Source: Novosphingobium sp.
GTDB lineage: Bacteria; Pseudomonadota; Alphaproteobacteria; Sphingomonadales; Sphingomonadaceae
Assembly: GCF_027486195.1 (NCBI RefSeq)
Contig: NZ_JAIXPP010000109.1
Span: 1-48,795 of the forward strand
DNA length: 48,795 nucleotides
Direction: 5' to 3'
The position numbers and the translations under genes were made by a program. Below the pieces are notes generated by a model that ran no database searches, was not told where the DNA came from, and saw only the letters and a program-made list of their open reading frames with translations. This document shows positions 48,009-48,795 of this stretch, piece by piece. Position 1 is the first letter of the stretch; each line of letters begins with the position of its first letter.

Positions 48009-48470
48009 TTAAGGCGCCGTGACTGAACCGTTGGTGACCAGCGAGATCGACTTGAACCCCGCGGCATTGAGCGCGCCCATCACCGCGACCACCCGGCCAT
48101 AATCGAGGCTGCGATCCGCGCGCAGCGTGACGACGGGCAGTTGGCCACCCGGCCCCGCCACTGCCAACCCCGTCAGCCGGTCGGAAAGCTCACCCGGCGC
48201 AAGTTCCTGATCGTCGAGGAAGATCCGCCCTTCGCCGTCCATGCTCACCGTGATCGCTTGTCTGTCGGTCTTGAGCGCCTCGGCCCGGCTGTCCGGCAAG
48301 TCGATCGGCACGCCCGCGGTCAGCATCGGCGCGGTCACCATGAAGATGATCAGCAGCACCAGCATCACGTCGACCAGCGGCGTCACGTTGATCTCGCTCA
48401 TCGCCGCGCCGCGCCCGCGCCCCCGCCGCCCGCGCCGCCCGCCACCGCCAGAGCCCATGCTCATCGCCAT
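48009..48470 (-). CDS. tolR: Tol-Pal motor subunit TolR (ExbD family)
   Basis: The 153-aa protein has a glycine/arginine-rich N-terminus, one membrane helix with the proton-carrying Asp34 (NVTPLVDVMLVLLIIFMV) and a periplasmic domain. TolR works with TolQ as the proton-driven motor. It lies four bases after tolQ and five before tolA. Confidence 0.95.
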   Translation of the reverse strand: MAMSMGSGGGGRRGRRGRGRGAAMSEINVTPLVDVMLVLLIIFMVTAPMLTAGVPIDLPDSRAEALKTDRQAITVSMDGEGRIFLDDQELAPGELSDRLTGLAVAGPGGQLPVVTLRADRSLDYGRVVAVMGALNAAGFKSISLVTNGSVTAP

Positions 48471-48474
48471 GGCG

Positions 48475-48795
48475 TTACTGCTCCAACTCGCGGCTCAAGG
48501 TCGCATGGAAGCGGTCGGCAAAGCGGAACAGCCGGGTCTCGAAGCGGTTCACCCGGTGCGAGAAGCGGTTGTAGGCAATTACTGCCGGGATCGCCGCGAA
48601 CAGGCCGATGGCCGTGGCAAACAGCGCTTCCGAAATGCCCGGCGCCACCACCGCGAGCGAGGAATTCTGCTGCGCACCGATGTTGAAGAAGCTGTCCATG
48701 ATGCCCCACACCGTGCCGAACAGCCCGACGAAAGGCGCAACCGAACCCACTGTAGCAAGGAAATTGAGCCGCCCCGCCAGCCGGTCCGTTTCCGC
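48475..48795 (-). CDS. tolQ: Tol-Pal motor subunit TolQ (5' part outside the window)
   Basis: The visible C-terminal 106 residues contain the TolQ/ExbB conserved segments [20 protein letters not shown] and [20 protein letters not shown], the second and third helices with the residues facing TolR. The N-terminal part lies beyond base 48795. The frame is intact to the window edge. It heads the tolQRAB-pal cluster. Confidence 0.96.
   Translation of the reverse strand, partial: AETDRLAGRLNFLATVGSVAPFVGLFGTVWGIMDSFFNIGAQQNSSLAVVAPGISEALFATAIGLFAAIPAVIAYNRFSHRVNRFETRLFRFADRFHATLSRELEQ

Noticed and set aside
1..48795. CRISPR array, prophage or classical insertion sequence
   Set aside because: No regularly spaced repeats, no phage structural genes and no transposase or integrase motif were found on either strand.

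Overview
The window is high-GC chromosomal DNA that looks like a sphingomonad (order Sphingomonadales, Alphaproteobacteria; Novosphingobium, Sphingomonas or Erythrobacter relatives). The reasons are the tolQRAB-pal run, a beta-propeller phytase paired with a TonB-dependent receptor, a long-form isocitrate lyase divergent from an ScfR/RamB-type regulator, tightly overlapping genes, and several dispersed intergenic palindromes. The first ~720 bases look different: they are AT-richer, hold only tiny ORFs and are full of hairpins, and may be a foreign insert or a contig-end artefact. No rRNA, CRISPR array, prophage or transposase gene was found.

Layout. 1-720: a small one-helix toxin-like peptide gene with twin hairpins, then a 48-codon ORF overlapping a nested palindrome. 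0.76-6.07 kb: exported CocE-type hydrolase, divergent from an exported M16 metallopeptidase and a small secreted protein. 6.07-9.99 kb: TetR, membrane-fusion protein, ABC ATPase and ABC-2 permease, an efflux operon with a 26-bp palindromic operator and a repeat between ATPase and permease. 10.2-13.6 kb: purS, purQ and a convergent GGDEF-EAL enzyme. 13.8-25.8 kb: homocysteine S-methyltransferase, GT39-like membrane enzyme, glmS, vapBC, two GST-like proteins, DUF3291, an AAC(6')-I-like acetyltransferase, glmU, gph, tRNA-Gln, an aminotransferase and a glutamine amidotransferase. 26.5-29.9 kb: phytase and TonB receptor. 30.1-33.4 kb: aceA with a 52-aa downstream gene, divergent from scfR. 33.5-38.1 kb: exported adenosine-deaminase-like protein, MFS transporter, gamma-butyrobetaine-hydroxylase-like dioxygenase and a degenerate SDR. 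38.2-44.5 kb: six close or overlapping genes (ABC ATPase, ABC permease-CPBP fusion, GNAT, DUF1285, CoA pyrophosphatase, CCA-adding enzyme). 44.5 kb to the end: J-domain protein and pal-tolB-tolA-tolR-tolQ, with tolQ cut by the window edge.

How the genes work together. GlmS and GlmU serve UDP-GlcNAc synthesis for the envelope, and Tol-Pal keeps the outer membrane attached during division. The TonB receptor and phytase probably act together in phosphate scavenging from inositol phosphates. AceA feeds the glyoxylate shunt, probably under the acyl-CoA-sensing ScfR regulator through the inverted repeat between them.

The items most worth a second look are: the structured 5' island; the TonB-receptor leader hairpin that buries its Shine-Dalgarno sequence; the adenosine deaminase homologue that is exported yet lacks the HxGE glutamate; the chromosomal AAC(6')-I-like gene behind glmU; the ABC permease-CPBP fusion; the SDR lacking its catalytic tyrosine; two small genes (52 and 57 aa); and four families of intergenic palindrome in one window.
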